Origin: Bidens hawaiensis
Taxonomy: Eukaryota; Streptophyta; Magnoliopsida; Asterales; Asteraceae
Assembly: GCA_021521415.1 (NCBI GenBank)
Contig: JAIQDT010000192.1
Span: 2,232,001-2,296,000 of the forward strand
DNA length: 64,000 nucleotides
Reading direction: 5' to 3'
A model generated the notes under the pieces. That model worked only from the letters and a program-made list of their open reading frames with translations, searched no databases and was not told the DNA's origin. This document shows positions 32,261-43,790 of the stretch, in pieces. Numbering within the stretch: position 1 is the stretch's first letter; each line of letters begins with the position of its first letter. The position numbers were made by a program, and so were the translations under genes.

Positions 32261-35200
32261 AATTTCGTCCCGAAATTAAAAGATACTATAACAACATCAT
32301 TAAGTTTTAAGGAAAGGAATTTTTTAAAAGAAAATTTAAAAATTTATCATAACACCAAACTTTGAACATTAAAATAACGCTTCAAATGCAAATCCGATAA
32401 GGGCACTTATATATAGGATGTACCAGCGGCGTATCCACCATGTCCTTATCATCTTTACATTTGTACCGTTATTCCAACCACTTTCAATTCTATATTATGA
32501 CACACAATTGCACGCATTATGATTTCCATGCGAGGACTTCGATAATTATGTAGGCCTTCATAATTACTTAGGTCATCGGATGGTCCACATAACTCGTCTC
32601 ATCATGTGGTTTACAAAATATTTGAAAGACATGATTTTGTGAGAAAAGTTATTAATTTATTATAAATATGAGGAAAGTGTTAACATATATAAGACCATTG
32701 GGAGTTGATTTATTATAAGTGTAAAATCATAAGATTTTATAAAATATTTCTAATAACGCAATTTAGGTAAACTTTCAAGTTTGATTAATGTAATTAGTGA
32801 AAATTTTAAAGTAACTTAAAAGTTAAGAGAAACGGAAACATTGAAGTTGGGATAGATGATGCGTCGACAAGATCGATTGTGAAGAAAGAGAGTGGGGATA
32901 CGAGCCAACTAACAAATTTATGTGAACTTACCAAAAATTCTATGATTGCAAGGATAACATCAACAAAATTTTATGAAGGAATTAATTGATAATTGATAAC
33001 ATTAATCTCTGAAATTTTTAAATATTGCAACATTCGAGGTAGAATTCATAAGATCGAGAGCATAAATTTGAACAAGATTAAACGAAGACTTTGAAAGGTT
33101 TAGTTTAGTTAAATGAGAAACTCATGAAATTTAAAAAGAAATTTATACAACATTGAAATGTCGCAATTGTGTATTTAAGATGAGGTAAATTTAAATATTA
33201 AAGTACTTGTAGTAGTAATTGAGAATGCAAAAATATTAATGCAAAAATTTATGTCTACAAATAAACTGTAAATAGATGAAATTGAGAAGCGGATATTCAC
33301 GAATCACCGCAGGTTTTCGACAACAATCGTGCAAATGTCATTAGATAATAGTGAAAATTAATAATAAAATTCCAATTAAATCACCGTGGGAATTCAATGA
33401 AATTCGTTTTTTTAATAATGAAAATTAATTTAAATAATGGAAAATAAAATCCATAGGCGGAAATAATTTTGTTTAAATGATGACAAGTTCAATTAATAAT
33501 AGAACTATAGCAATTCAATTTCAACGATAAAACTTTACAAGATGAAAGGTAACTTGTAATGCACGAGATCAATAAATAAGCGACGTACAAAAATGTTAAA
33601 AATCAAAGGTGAGAGTAGAAATTGACACGTCAATAATTTAATAAGCAAACAAGGTAAATGAGAAAATACAAATTGAATAATATGGTCAACTAATAATTGA
33701 CTGCCGAAATTGTGTCTTTTATAATTGAAAAAAAATTGTTTCGACTTATGAGAATCTAAATATTTTGATTAGTTGACTAAATGTTAATGAACCAAATCCT
33801 ACAATTTTGATCAAGTAAAGCCAAACGTATAGATAAGTATGGCAACCAACGATGTTGACCTTTAGAAAGATAAGAAAAATTTTATTGTATGCGAAAAAGA
33901 TACTTAAAATGATGGATTTTCCAAGTTGGGTTTGCTCCAAAATAACTAATTTAGACAAATAATCGTTTAAGGTATAATTGAATACAAAATACGTTTAGAC
34001 GAAAATGATGAAGACGGAAAAAATCTTCTTTGTGAAAACATAACTACGATTGGTTTAATTCAAAAAACCTTTTTTTATTGAGCTTATGAAAACTTAAATA
34101 ATTGAGATCAAATGATTTGGGGTACCTCGAATAGGTTTGTTAAAACGAGGTTTGACTAAGGTAAGCTTGATGAAATTAAGTCTTGCGGGTCTAGAATCGA
34201 GTAAGCGAGAACGACCTTGTTACATGAAGAAAGCCTGAAAGGCATAGAGTTGGTTGGTTTAAGCTAAATGAGCATGGGTAGTATGGTACGGTGCCGGTAT
34301 AATTTGAACTCGGCGTGAATGAGTAAAGAAGATTGCGTTGCGTAGGTGATTAGGGTCTCCATAATTGTAGAATGCACGTGTAGCAGGTGTATAAAGCTAA
34401 GTCGACGGCATAGACCGTTGTGGGATGTCTTTGTGTCGTAGGCAGCGTAACGATAAGTGTTAACGGGATAACCATAACTGTTATAGTGAGTGTAAGAATA
34501 ACACAAGAATTGAGTTGGATGACGAAAGTCGCGAATAAGACGTAACGAGCGTATTCCGGTATAAGGTTTCTTGTTTGGGACACTATGATTTCGTTGAGAT
34601 TGATAATTGGTTTACTTAATAACCTAAACTCGATTATTAAGCTTGCGTTTGTTATTATCGTTATTATCGTTGTTATGAGGGTGAGTAACGGTAAATGAAT
34701 CGAAATTTCACTGAAAGAAATTAGTTAACAAGATTAAATTGATTGCATTAGTGTTTTGAGTTAGAATTTATACCCTAGAGATTGTAGGAGCTATCTCTGT
34801 GACAGTACTTGTGGTCATAAAGCGGGTATAGAGAATATATGACCTGTATTGTTTGATGTAGAAATCATTCTATAATTATGTAAATTGAGATTAAATGAGT
34901 ATAAATAATAAGTTGTATAAATTTCTTATTAGTTATTTAAGAAAAAGAGAAATTCAACATAAGTTGTGCTAGCGTTAATCATGACTTAAGGATAAGTCAG
35001 AATTTAAATGAGCTAATCTATTCGATAATTCGTTAAGTATGTGATATAATCAATGAGATGATTTGATATGATATTTTATCGAAGCATAACAAATTAAAAT
35101 GTTAATACTTAAAATTTGAGGGTGATAACTGAGATGTAATTGATAGTTATTGGGGGTATTGAGTTATTTGTGATAAGTTCGTTAATTGATAACGTGATAA

Positions 35201-36245
35201 TCGTGAACATGAGGGATATTGTTTAAATATTAAGGTATTTAATGATACTTTTATTATATTTGATAGTCTGATGATGTTATAATATGCGTATGAGAAAATA
35301 GCTATTAATTTCTCTTGATAATTTGTGAATGTGATAATATGAGTGCGAGATAACCGATTAGATAATTAAATAGTAAATTGTTTAGAAGAACTTGTGATAA
35401 TTTGTGCTTCAACATGGGAATGAAAATATTTGTGAGTATGTGAATGAATTGAATCAATAAGTCTTGGTTCAATGTAATTGAATAATTAAATAACTGAGTC
35501 AAGTCATAACTTGTTTCAAATAGAATAAAATACATAAACAAATAATAAATAACGTAAGTTTCTCGATATATTGGGTTTCCCATGAGCTTATTCATGATAT
35601 TTTGTTGGTCCGTGAGTGTTACGTGTCATTTTAACCGACCAAACTAAATAACGAATGACAAATGTAAGTATGAGTAGTTGAAGTATCTCATTTATCACCA
35701 CGGTGATAATGCTCCAACCAAATATCGTAAACATAATAATTGTGAAAATGAATAGTTGGCGTGTCCATGGCGTCCCATGGATTTTTCACCCGACCAGACA
35801 TTTAAAAAGTAATAAAATAATAACAATAAAACGCAATGGAAAAAAATGTAACCGTTAACTGATTACGATAAACACTAAAAATGTAAAAACAAAACTTAGG
35901 AAATCCTAAAAGAAATTCCCGTCAACGAAAACAGCCAACAAAAATTTAAATGTAAATATATATCTTGGGAATGAGGTATTGCGTCGGAGTTATAAAAATA
36001 TTTTGAGGATGAGACACAGTCTCGGAGTAATAAAATATGTTGAGAGTGAAGCATAGCTTAGGATTTGTGTATGTACATGACAATAAAATAAACAATTAGC
36101 TAAGAAGCTAAATAAGTATTTAATCTAACAAGTAATTACGTAAGCTGTAAACAACCAAATAGAACACATTAGGTAAACAAATAAGCACGTATGGGGTTCC
36201 TAAGCATGTTACTAAGGCACCACTAACGATCTATCTTAAACCTTC
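32261..36245 (-). other. Interior of the non-coding element
   Basis: 4.0 kb, AT-rich, without gag, protease, RT or integrase motifs in any frame. Minus-strand frames at 33746-33958, 34264-34583 and 35305-35595 lack recognisable domains. Only the 3' edge, near the PPT, resembles coding-element sequence. Confidence 0.7.
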
Positions 36246-36258
36246 GGCTCTGATACCA
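36246..36258 (-). other. Primer-binding site of the non-coding element
   Basis: The minus strand reads TGGTATCAGAGCC, a perfect match to the initiator-Met tRNA primer site, three bases inside the 5' LTR. Confidence 0.95.
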
Positions 36259-36261
36259 ATC

Positions 36262-37473
36262 TGTCACACCCCAACCTACGGCGGATATGCCGGGGCGTGA
36301 ACTGATTGTCACAGCTCACAAGGTTACTATCTTGCAACGTTATAAGTTTCAATATCTATTTAATAATTTCAAACAAAAAAATTACAGTTAAGTACATCAA
36401 GTATAACGAATTTACAACAATGATTAATTAAGTTTGTATCCTAAAAAGCATCTCTACGTGATCTTCATCTTGCTAAACAACAAAGGTGATAACCTGCAAA
36501 TGCGTATAAAATATATTTTGTCAACAACACATATTGAGTGAGTAAAACACAAGTTTAAGACACAACAGTAATAGTATATAATATATAAAGAAATACGCAA
36601 ACTGTTCCTGTGAGATAAACAGTTAAACCATAGCACATGCACACACAATCAACCATAAAGAAAGGGCTAAACCGTTTCCATGCGGATGGGCATTGGTTAC
36701 CAAAAATGAGGTGTCGGTGAAACCATTGTCAATGCGTCAGACACCGGCCACTACGACGGTCGTATGATCTTACTAGACTGAGAATATGTTGGACCTCTCC
36801 AAATGCGGTTCAATAAAGCAAGTAAGCAAATAGCAAGTTAGGCCTAAACTGATATACACACAAGGATTAAACAGTTGCGGTTTTGAATACTAGATAATAC
36901 ATAAATATGATACGATACGCATATGTCCCCAAAATATTTAAAAGAGGTAAAAAGGAGAGTGATTACTCACCTGATAAGAGGAACGAAACTAAAATGACGA
37001 TGTGAGAATGATGAACCCTTCAGGATACACCGACAAGAATTCCTGCTTGGATGATGGATTGATGGTGTACCAAGACCCGCTACTGACGGCACCAAGAACG
37101 AACCAGTATGATCTTTATAGGCTGATATAATACGATTAATGTTTGGGTTATAGTTCGCGACGACCAGATGAAGGTGCACACTCGATTAATTAGGTTATAA
37201 CGATTGTTATATAAGGGTTTAAGAATTAAGTTGAATTCGGCCCATGAAAAACGGGTTCGTTTCACGATTTGATCCGATTGACCTAATATAAGTTATGGTT
37301 AGGCCGAACAAGCTAATATTAACAAAATTATAAATTCAAATTTCAAGTAAACTACGAAAATTAAGGTGCAAGTTAACTAAAACGGGTCTTGGATACCCGA
37401 ATTGGTTCACGGGTAAGGATATGGGTAAAAGGGTTGGGGATATAATATATGAAAAAAAAACCAAGTTGTTACA
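36262..37473 (-). repeat. 5' LTR of the non-coding element
   Basis: 1212 bp, TGTCACACCCC...TTGTTACA on the plus strand, about 97% identical to the copy at 31030. The last base abuts AACTTGACATACC of the Athila-type element. Confidence 0.92.
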
Positions 37474-39280
37474 AACTTGACATACCCCTGTTATCAAGAA
37501 ATACCCCAAACCCTTCACCATAGGTGAGTATGCACGAATTCATCTGTAAGGTTTACATGTGGTGTGTCCCTTGTGGTCCGTTTCTTAATGGTAATGAGAC
37601 ACGAGCAATGAGACCCCACATGGCTAACAACTTGGATGATCAAGGCAGTAGTGTTATTGTACTTTAAGTACGTAAAGATCAAGTTTAATGACTTACATTT
37701 GGCAGATAACTGCGGGTTATCTCTTTTTTAGCTTTTTAATATTCACAAATCCACTTAGGAAATGTGAATACCTAGATGATAAAACGAATACAAACCCATA
37801 GTCTTCACACCCGAGGCATCCCATTTATACAAGATTTAAGGTTATAAAACCATACGTCAATGAAGTGTAAAACACTAAAACTAAACAATTTAAGATTTAT
37901 CTCATCGGCTACTTGGCATACTCTAACGTTAAACCTACCTAAGCATCATATGATAACATATTCAAATTTAAAATTCATAATATTTATAATATTTTCTCAT
38001 TCATACCAAAAATTGAGGCTTGAGTATGGCCCGGCCTTTCATTACTTATTTTCCACGGAAAAAACGTTTTACCCACTAGAGATTATATATTGTTACCCAT
38101 TTATCAAACTGCCCTTTCATTCTCAAGGTTGAGCCTACCGACACATCCCAAGTTAAGTGTGTTTTATTTTATATTAACTTAAATATCCTATCCCCACACT
38201 TAAATTTTGTATTGTCCTCAATGCAAGGATAAAGATGACTTAAAATAAAAATAAAAAATAAAATAAAGTCGGAGTACAAAAAACTAAAAACCTAAAATTA
38301 AAAATAAAAAGTATAATAAGTTAGATAATGGAGAAGACTTAGCTAGTAATATGCGTGTGAAATATGATGCTAAAGGTCTTCTTCCATGAATGCCCTCCAA
38401 CTCCGAGCGTGCTCAGCAAACGGTACCTCCTTCTCTCACACACGAACGGAAACGTAAAAAATTCAACAAATCATTATTAATAATATATCTTATCAAACTG
38501 ACATATATTAAGAAATTAAGATATTTTCAACCATTATATAAAACATGATAAATTAGTAGCAAATAAATAAACATAAAGTATACGGCTCCACTGCTACGTC
38601 ATCGCCACACTTTTCTTTTTCATTACACTCTTCCTTGGGGATCATTTCTCTAGCTCACTCAATCTTTCTTCAACCTAGAAAAACTTAAAAACATAAAAAC
38701 AAAGAAGAACTACAAAAACTACGTTAGGAACTCGATGACTTGTACAAAACTCGAACACCTGGACCATAAAACATGACTCAAAATACCAAACTAAATACAA
38801 GAAATCATACCCCAATGATAATACAAAGAATAACAAAAGAAAAATTAAAAAATATGGGATATGGGGATTGGCGGCGCCGCGCAACCAGGGATATGGGGAT
38901 ATGGGGATTCCCTGGCCACGCTACGCAGTGTGTCCGTTATAGCCCATTTCTTGCCCGCACTACGTGGGTATAATATCGGTGTCTCGTCGTGTGGCACGAC
39001 GAGCCATATTTCCAAAAAGTTTCGAGTTTGGAAGCATCAATGCCTTAGAAAATTTTAGAAAAATTACCTAGCCTTCCTAAACCCATTTTATATTATTTTT
39101 ACGTGCAAACTTACATGGAACTCCGACTTCTCGTAGATTCCTCTCTCCATGATAGTAATAATTTCTTGAACCGACTCAACGACACAAAACAAAACTAAGA
39201 AAAACTATAGTTAGGGACTCAAAGAAAAATAAAAAGGAAAATAGGATAAAATATATACAAATTCTACACTTGAGTTTCCA
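37474..39280 (-). other. Athila-type internal region without RT
   Basis: This continues the Athila-type element after the inserted non-coding element. Phrases such as CCCCACACTTAAATTTTG and GTCCTCAATGCA (about 38190-38225) are typical of Athila-type 3' regions. RT, RNase H and integrase, expected between here and the protease, are not recognisable, so a large deletion or strong decay is inferred. The small frames (38675-39058) are not supported. Confidence 0.5.
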
Positions 39281-39281
39281 G

Positions 39282-40493
39282 TCAAGAACGCATGCTATGT
39301 GAATCACGTGGTTGTCCGAGTGGAGCCACCTCCACCTCGGTAAAACTCTGGTGCCTCAAAGATACTGAATCACAATCCGACCACTCATCAATCCTGCTAT
39401 TCTTCTTTCTAACTCCACAAACCTTCTCAAACTTTCGCTTACCACTACCACTTTCTCTATTACACTTCACCATCACTCGAGAACGTGAAACCTCTAGCTC
39501 CTCCTTCACACTTACACTGACCGAACGAAATTCATCAAGACATGGATCCATGCCCGAGATAAATGAAAATGTCGAGTAAACTAGATGACATGGATCAATG
39601 AGACCGTCTTGACCACCCAGATGTCTCATGGATTTAGCAATAATTCATCAAGACATGGATCCATGCCCAAGATAAATGAAAATGTCGAGTAAACTGGATG
39701 ACATGGATCAATGAGACCGTCTTGACCGCCCAGATGTCTCATGGATTTAGCAATACAATTCACACTATCATCGCCAGCTCTAAGAGTGATCTTTCCTTCA
39801 AAAACGTCAATGATTGCCCTAGCAGCACGTAAAAACGAACGACTTAAAATTATAGGAACTCTCTTGTCGGCCCCATATCCAAAACAACAAAATCTTTGGG
39901 GAAAACCAAATTATCGACCCTCACGAGCAAGTTCTCCACGACCCCCTCAGATACTTGATGGAACGATCGGCTAAAGACAACGTTATACGTGTAGGGGTAA
40001 GCTCTCCTAGGCCTAGCTTTTCATATAAAGAATACATCATAAGATTTATGCTAGATCCTAGATATGCCAATGCTTGATATGGCGTGTCCCTTCCGAACAG
40101 ACATGAGATGGTGAAAACGCCGGGATCGGGTAATTTCTCTGGTAACCTATTAAGAACAACTGCAGAACACTCTCCATTCAGTGGAACAGTCGAAAATCCT
40201 CCAACCTATCCTTTCGTTTAAGAAGATCTTTTAAAATTTGACATATTTAGGCATATGCTGGAGAGCTTTAATGAACGGGAGACTAATTTTTAACTGGCTG
40301 AACATATCAAGAAACTGCCCGTACTCCCTTGTGTAATTTTGATTCTTAAGGTGTGCGGGAAGCGGGGCTTGAGCATGATCAATAAGTGGTTATGGCCTAA
40401 CCTCTCTCGATTTTTTCTCAAAACTCTCTTCCACTATAGGCTCACTAGTTTGTGCGAAACTTGCTGGACCTAGTCTAGGTTGCACCCTCCTAG
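39282..40493 (-). pseudogene. Athila-type gag C-terminus and protease (broken)
   Basis: Minus-strand order: a gag end with NQNYTREYGQFLDMFSQLKI (about 40330-40290) and LPEKLPDPGVFTISC (about 40150-40110), then the protease with SLYEKLGLGELTPTRITLSL (about 40025-39985), RVDNLVFPKDFVVLDMG (about 39920-39870), FLRAARAIIDVFEGKITLRA (about 39840-39780) and GDDSVNCIAKSMRHLGG. A short frame follows (39282-39629) with LIDPCHLVYSTFSF and a basic, Ser-rich tail. Frame changes, stops and a 113-bp tandem duplication break it. It is cut at 40493 by copia element C. Confidence 0.75.
39529..39756. repeat. 113-bp tandem duplication in Athila remnant
   Basis: The unit beginning TTCATCAAGACATGGATCC at 39531 repeats at 39644 with only a few changes, ending at TTTAGCAATA. 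The period is not a multiple of three, so the duplication itself shifts the reading frame. Confidence 0.9.
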
Positions 40494-41030
40494 TGTTAGT
40501 GCATTGTTTTGGTCGTCTTGAGTCTTTGTAACTTATGTAATTTATATTTATATTTATGTAATTAAGGGCATTTTGGTAATTTCCAATACCATTTGTTAAG
40601 TTTATCAGCTCATTCGTTAAGTATGTTTAACTAATGATGTCATATGTGTTTATTAGTGTCCATTCATTAGGGATGTTTAACGAATGAACCTTATCGTTAT
40701 TATTCTGTATCCATTCGTCATGGAATGTTGACGAATGGGGTATATAGAGAATGAGTCATTCTCTATACTCATTAAGTTATATATTGTATGAAGACGAATG
40801 AGGCCATTCGTTACGGACTGTGTAACAAATGGCATTCATCTTCTATATATAGTCTGATTATAGCTTCATAACTTAACAAGTGTTTATGATTATTTATCTC
40901 ATTCTGTTACTCTGTCCAATTTACTACTCAACACTTCATTCACACTAATCTATTGCTAAACACCTACACATATCAAATAACTAGATCCTAGATTCATATA
41001 TCGGTATGAATTAACGTATTAAGCTCAAGT
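40494..41030 (+). repeat. 5' LTR of copia element C
   Basis: Starts TGTTAGTGCATTG at 40494, directly after the Athila gag sequence. The 3' bound is approximate because no second LTR was found. A tRNA-Met primer site lies at 41046. The LTR contains several CATTCGT/ACGAATG words (about 40610-40850). Confidence 0.6.
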
Positions 41031-42065
41031 TTAAGCTCTCTCGAGTGGTATCAAAGCTGAGCGTTAGATTGTATTAGTGATTTAAGGTATGTTCATGGTG
41101 AATTGTTAGAGAATGCACTAATTAATTAGTTAATTTTGAATCTGAACTAATTTGTCGAATTCGGTTCAATTGACAAGATGAGATGTTGAATTGATGTTGG
41201 ATTGATTCATAATTGATTCATTATCAGATTTGTATGATTCGTGTGAAGTTAATTGTGTTATTGTTTGAGTTTGAGATGCAATTGGATTGTATTTGGGTTT
41301 GAACAACAGAGGTTTCTGTTTGGGTTTATTTTGGATTTTGAACTTGATTTGGATTGGATGTAGAGGTTTGGATTGGTTCTGGAATGTTTGCGTGAATGAT
41401 ACGAATAATTTGAGCTATAGATTTTTAAGTTTGGTTGAGATTCGGACGAGTAAGTCACGTTTGAATGTTCGTCAGGATTAGTTTATAGATCTAAGGTTGA
41501 AGATCTGGAAATTTTACTTTGAAGATTTGAAGATTCAGAAGAACAATTTGTTATGGTATAACTGCCCATTCGTTATAGTGTAGATAGCCATTCGCTATCA
41601 AGTTATAACTGAATTGTGCCACGTGTCAAGTTTGCTACAACAGATTAACTACCCCTTCGTCACTGTAGCTCATTTTTGATAAGTTATTCGTTACATAATC
41701 GCATTCGTGCTCACCCATTCATCATTAAGTTTCTGATTCTTGAAACCTCATTCGTTACGGAAGCACATTCGTGACAAGATCATTCGCTACAAAAACATTA
41801 TTTCATCAGTTACTCTATTCGTTACCCTATTCGTCATGCTATCCGTTATGCTATATGCTTGATCATTCATGTGCTGATTCGTCATCATTGAATCTTCGTT
41901 CATGATAGTCATTCGTTATAACCATTCGTGAAGACCGGGGTGTCATTCGTCACTTGATTCGTGATACCCATTCATTAACATAACTAATTTGTGTTACTGT
42001 TCACCATCCTTTACCATTATCAAACCTATTCGTTACAAGTTACACCCATTCATTACTGAAACTTA
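40600..42065. repeat. CATTCGT/ACGAATG word array in element C
   Basis: At least 13 exact copies of CATTCGT or its complement, plus many one-base variants (ATTCGT, CATTCAT), occur in two clusters (about 40600-40850 in the LTR and 41565-42060 in the leader). They are often followed by TA or CA. No unit larger than the word repeats, so this is not an ordinary tandem array. Confidence 0.8.
41046..41057 (+). other. Primer-binding site of copia element C
   Basis: TGGTATCAAAGC, complementary to the initiator-Met tRNA end with one change. It marks the start of the element's leader and its plus orientation. Confidence 0.85.
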
Positions 42066-42180
42066 CATTTTGGACCCTTGAGTTTTAAGTTTGAACAAAT
42101 TTTAACTAAAACCTCAATTTGTAATCATTTAACCTATATTTTTAATTGGCTAGTTATTATGCATTGACATCTCAAAATAT
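41058..42180 (+). other. Leader of copia element C
   Basis: Non-coding leader between primer site and gag. It contains a GTTTGGGTTT-rich part (about 41280-41360) and the second CATTCGT cluster. The frames at 41258-41481 are not supported. Confidence 0.55.
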
Positions 42181-43308
42181 GTTGATGCAACAGATGCTTC
42201 ATCTAGACGCTGAAATCGGGTCACATTCTAAATGTCCCCGATTAATGAAGTTTAGCGACTTTGCAAATGGGAACCAAGATTCCGAGCACATTTAGGATCC
42301 GTACATCCTGATTGTTAGAGATGTCTTGATGATGTGTATAATGCACCTATGGTTGGTGATGCAACTACAGGTTTTCATGCAAAGGCCTTTACTCAGTATT
42401 CTCAAAAAGAGAAAAGGGCATTAGAGATTGAAACAAAGGTATATTCTACTCTAACAATGGCTTTACCAGATAATATTTTCCATCAGGTGGGAAGTATTAA
42501 GATACGTGCATCTTTGTTTCAACACATTAAGATGAGAAGTATGGGAAATACACAAGAAAGCAAGAAAGTTATGCTGAAGTTTCAATTCAGAAATATTAAT
42601 TTATTAAAAGGTGAGACTGTCAAGGAAATCCTGACTAGGTTTAATAATCTAATTGCAGAGATGAATAAACTTAAAATGGAACTGAGTGAATCAGATAAGA
42701 TTGATACTGTTAAGAATGCACTACCGAATTCTTATTCAACTTTTCTCATGGTGCTGAAAGAAAACAATTTCTTTAAATATGAAGATCTTACTGCTATGGA
42801 GTATTATTTAAAGTGCTAAAAGTCTTCAAAAGAAACTCAAGATCCGGCATTATATGGAGGTTTCTTACCTTTGAGCAGCACTACAGCTCCAATCAATACA
42901 TTTCTCACTCAATCCTATTAATATGTACCATCTTCTTTCACTGAACCAATGAAAAATGTGTGTTTCATGGCATCTGGCTCAGATACTAATTCTGGTGGAT
43001 CAATTGGTGCTAGTAATGTTTTTACTCAACCGCCAAATGTGAACATGAAAGAAGCTGAACAAAATTTTGCTTTTCTTAATGCTTTCATGATTTCATATGA
43101 AAATCTGGTGGTTAGTAAAATTGCTACGAGTGAATTGACAGGTGAAGATTATGATCAAATTGATCCAGATGATTTAGAGATGATAGATCTGAAGTGGAAT
43201 ATGGCTATGATAGTGCGTAAAGTGAAGAAGCTCATGCAAAGAACTGGCAAAGATTTACCGGCATTGAACAAGCCGGTTGTCTTTGATAAGCTTAAAGTAA
43301 AATGTTAT
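42181..43308 (+). pseudogene. Copia element C gag, N-part (SIRE-like)
   Basis: Gag of a SIRE/Maximus-type copia element. A poorly preserved start near 42181 is followed by an open stretch at 42334-42819 with ALEIETKVYSTLTMALPD, KVMLKFQFRNIN and TVKEILTRFNNLIAEMNKL. A stop intervenes, then 42949-43303 continues with AEQNFAFLNAFMISYENL, EDYDQIDPDDLEMIDLKW and MAMIVRKVKKLMQRTGK, ending in KVKCY at the first zinc-knuckle Cys. Element E is inserted exactly there (TSD GTTAT), and the knuckle resumes at 55657. The homologous gag of element E shares the same blocks. Confidence 0.85.
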
Positions 43309-43710
43309 TGTAGGTTCCCAGCCGAATCTACACGGAAATATCTCGTTCTACGTAGGTGCGGAATCCCTACATAAGACGATACGAGCGTAGAATCGATATA
43401 CGTTAAACACAAGCAAACACACGTTACAATACTCAAAAAACACGTTGTATTGCAACTAATAACACGTGATATACAATCACCGATTACACTTACTGAAAAC
43501 TTGATTTTCAAATAACCCGTAGGCTAACCTATATATCATACGACAACTTCGCCTAACATGTTTAGGCGAAGTTGTCACTAACTTCGCTTGTTCCACAAGT
43601 TCGCCTATATCAGGCGAACTTGTGAGACAAGTTCGCTTAAACATCAATACAAATCCAAATAACACGATTACAGACACTAGATACTGAACTACTGACATCA
43701 TGTACCAACA
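43309..43710 (-). repeat. 3' LTR of element E
   Basis: 402 bp. The plus strand reads TGTAGGTTCCCAGCC to GTACCAACA. It contains two perfect hairpins built on the AACTTCGCC/AGTTCGCC words at 43542-43576 and 43594-43624. Confidence 0.95.
43542..43624. repeat. Twin hairpins in element E LTR
   Basis: Hairpin 1: arms 43542-43556 and 43562-43576, 15 bp perfect, loop CATGT, arm GACAACTTCGCCTAA. Hairpin 2: arms 43594-43606 and 43612-43624, 13 bp perfect, loop ATATC, arm CACAAGTTCGCCT. Both are preserved in the other LTR at about 55483-55517 and 55535-55565. Confidence 0.92.
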
Positions 43711-43728
43711 GACTCCCCCTTGGCAGTA
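43711..43728 (-). other. Polypurine tract of element E
   Basis: The minus strand reads CTGCCAAGGGGGAGTC directly before the 3' LTR. Confidence 0.9.
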
Positions 43729-43790
43729 GCTTCATATCTCTATCTTCAATCACGTGTCTTGTAATCTCAAAAATCTTGTATCTTCCATCT

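Larger units (their letters stand above)
31030..37473 (-). mobile_element. 6.4-kb non-coding LTR element (LARD-like)
   Basis: A complete LTR element in minus orientation: 5' LTR 36262-37473, primer site, 4.0-kb interior, polypurine tract, 3' LTR 31030-32242. The flanks AACAT (31025-31029) and AACTT (37474-37478) look like a TSD with one change. The PPT context (AATTTCGGGACGAAATTCC just inside) is the standard 3' end of Tekay/Del-type gypsy elements. The interior has no frame above 96 codons and no recognisable gag or pol, so the element would depend on a relative for its proteins. The LTRs differ at roughly 35-40 positions by eye (about 3%). Confidence 0.85.
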
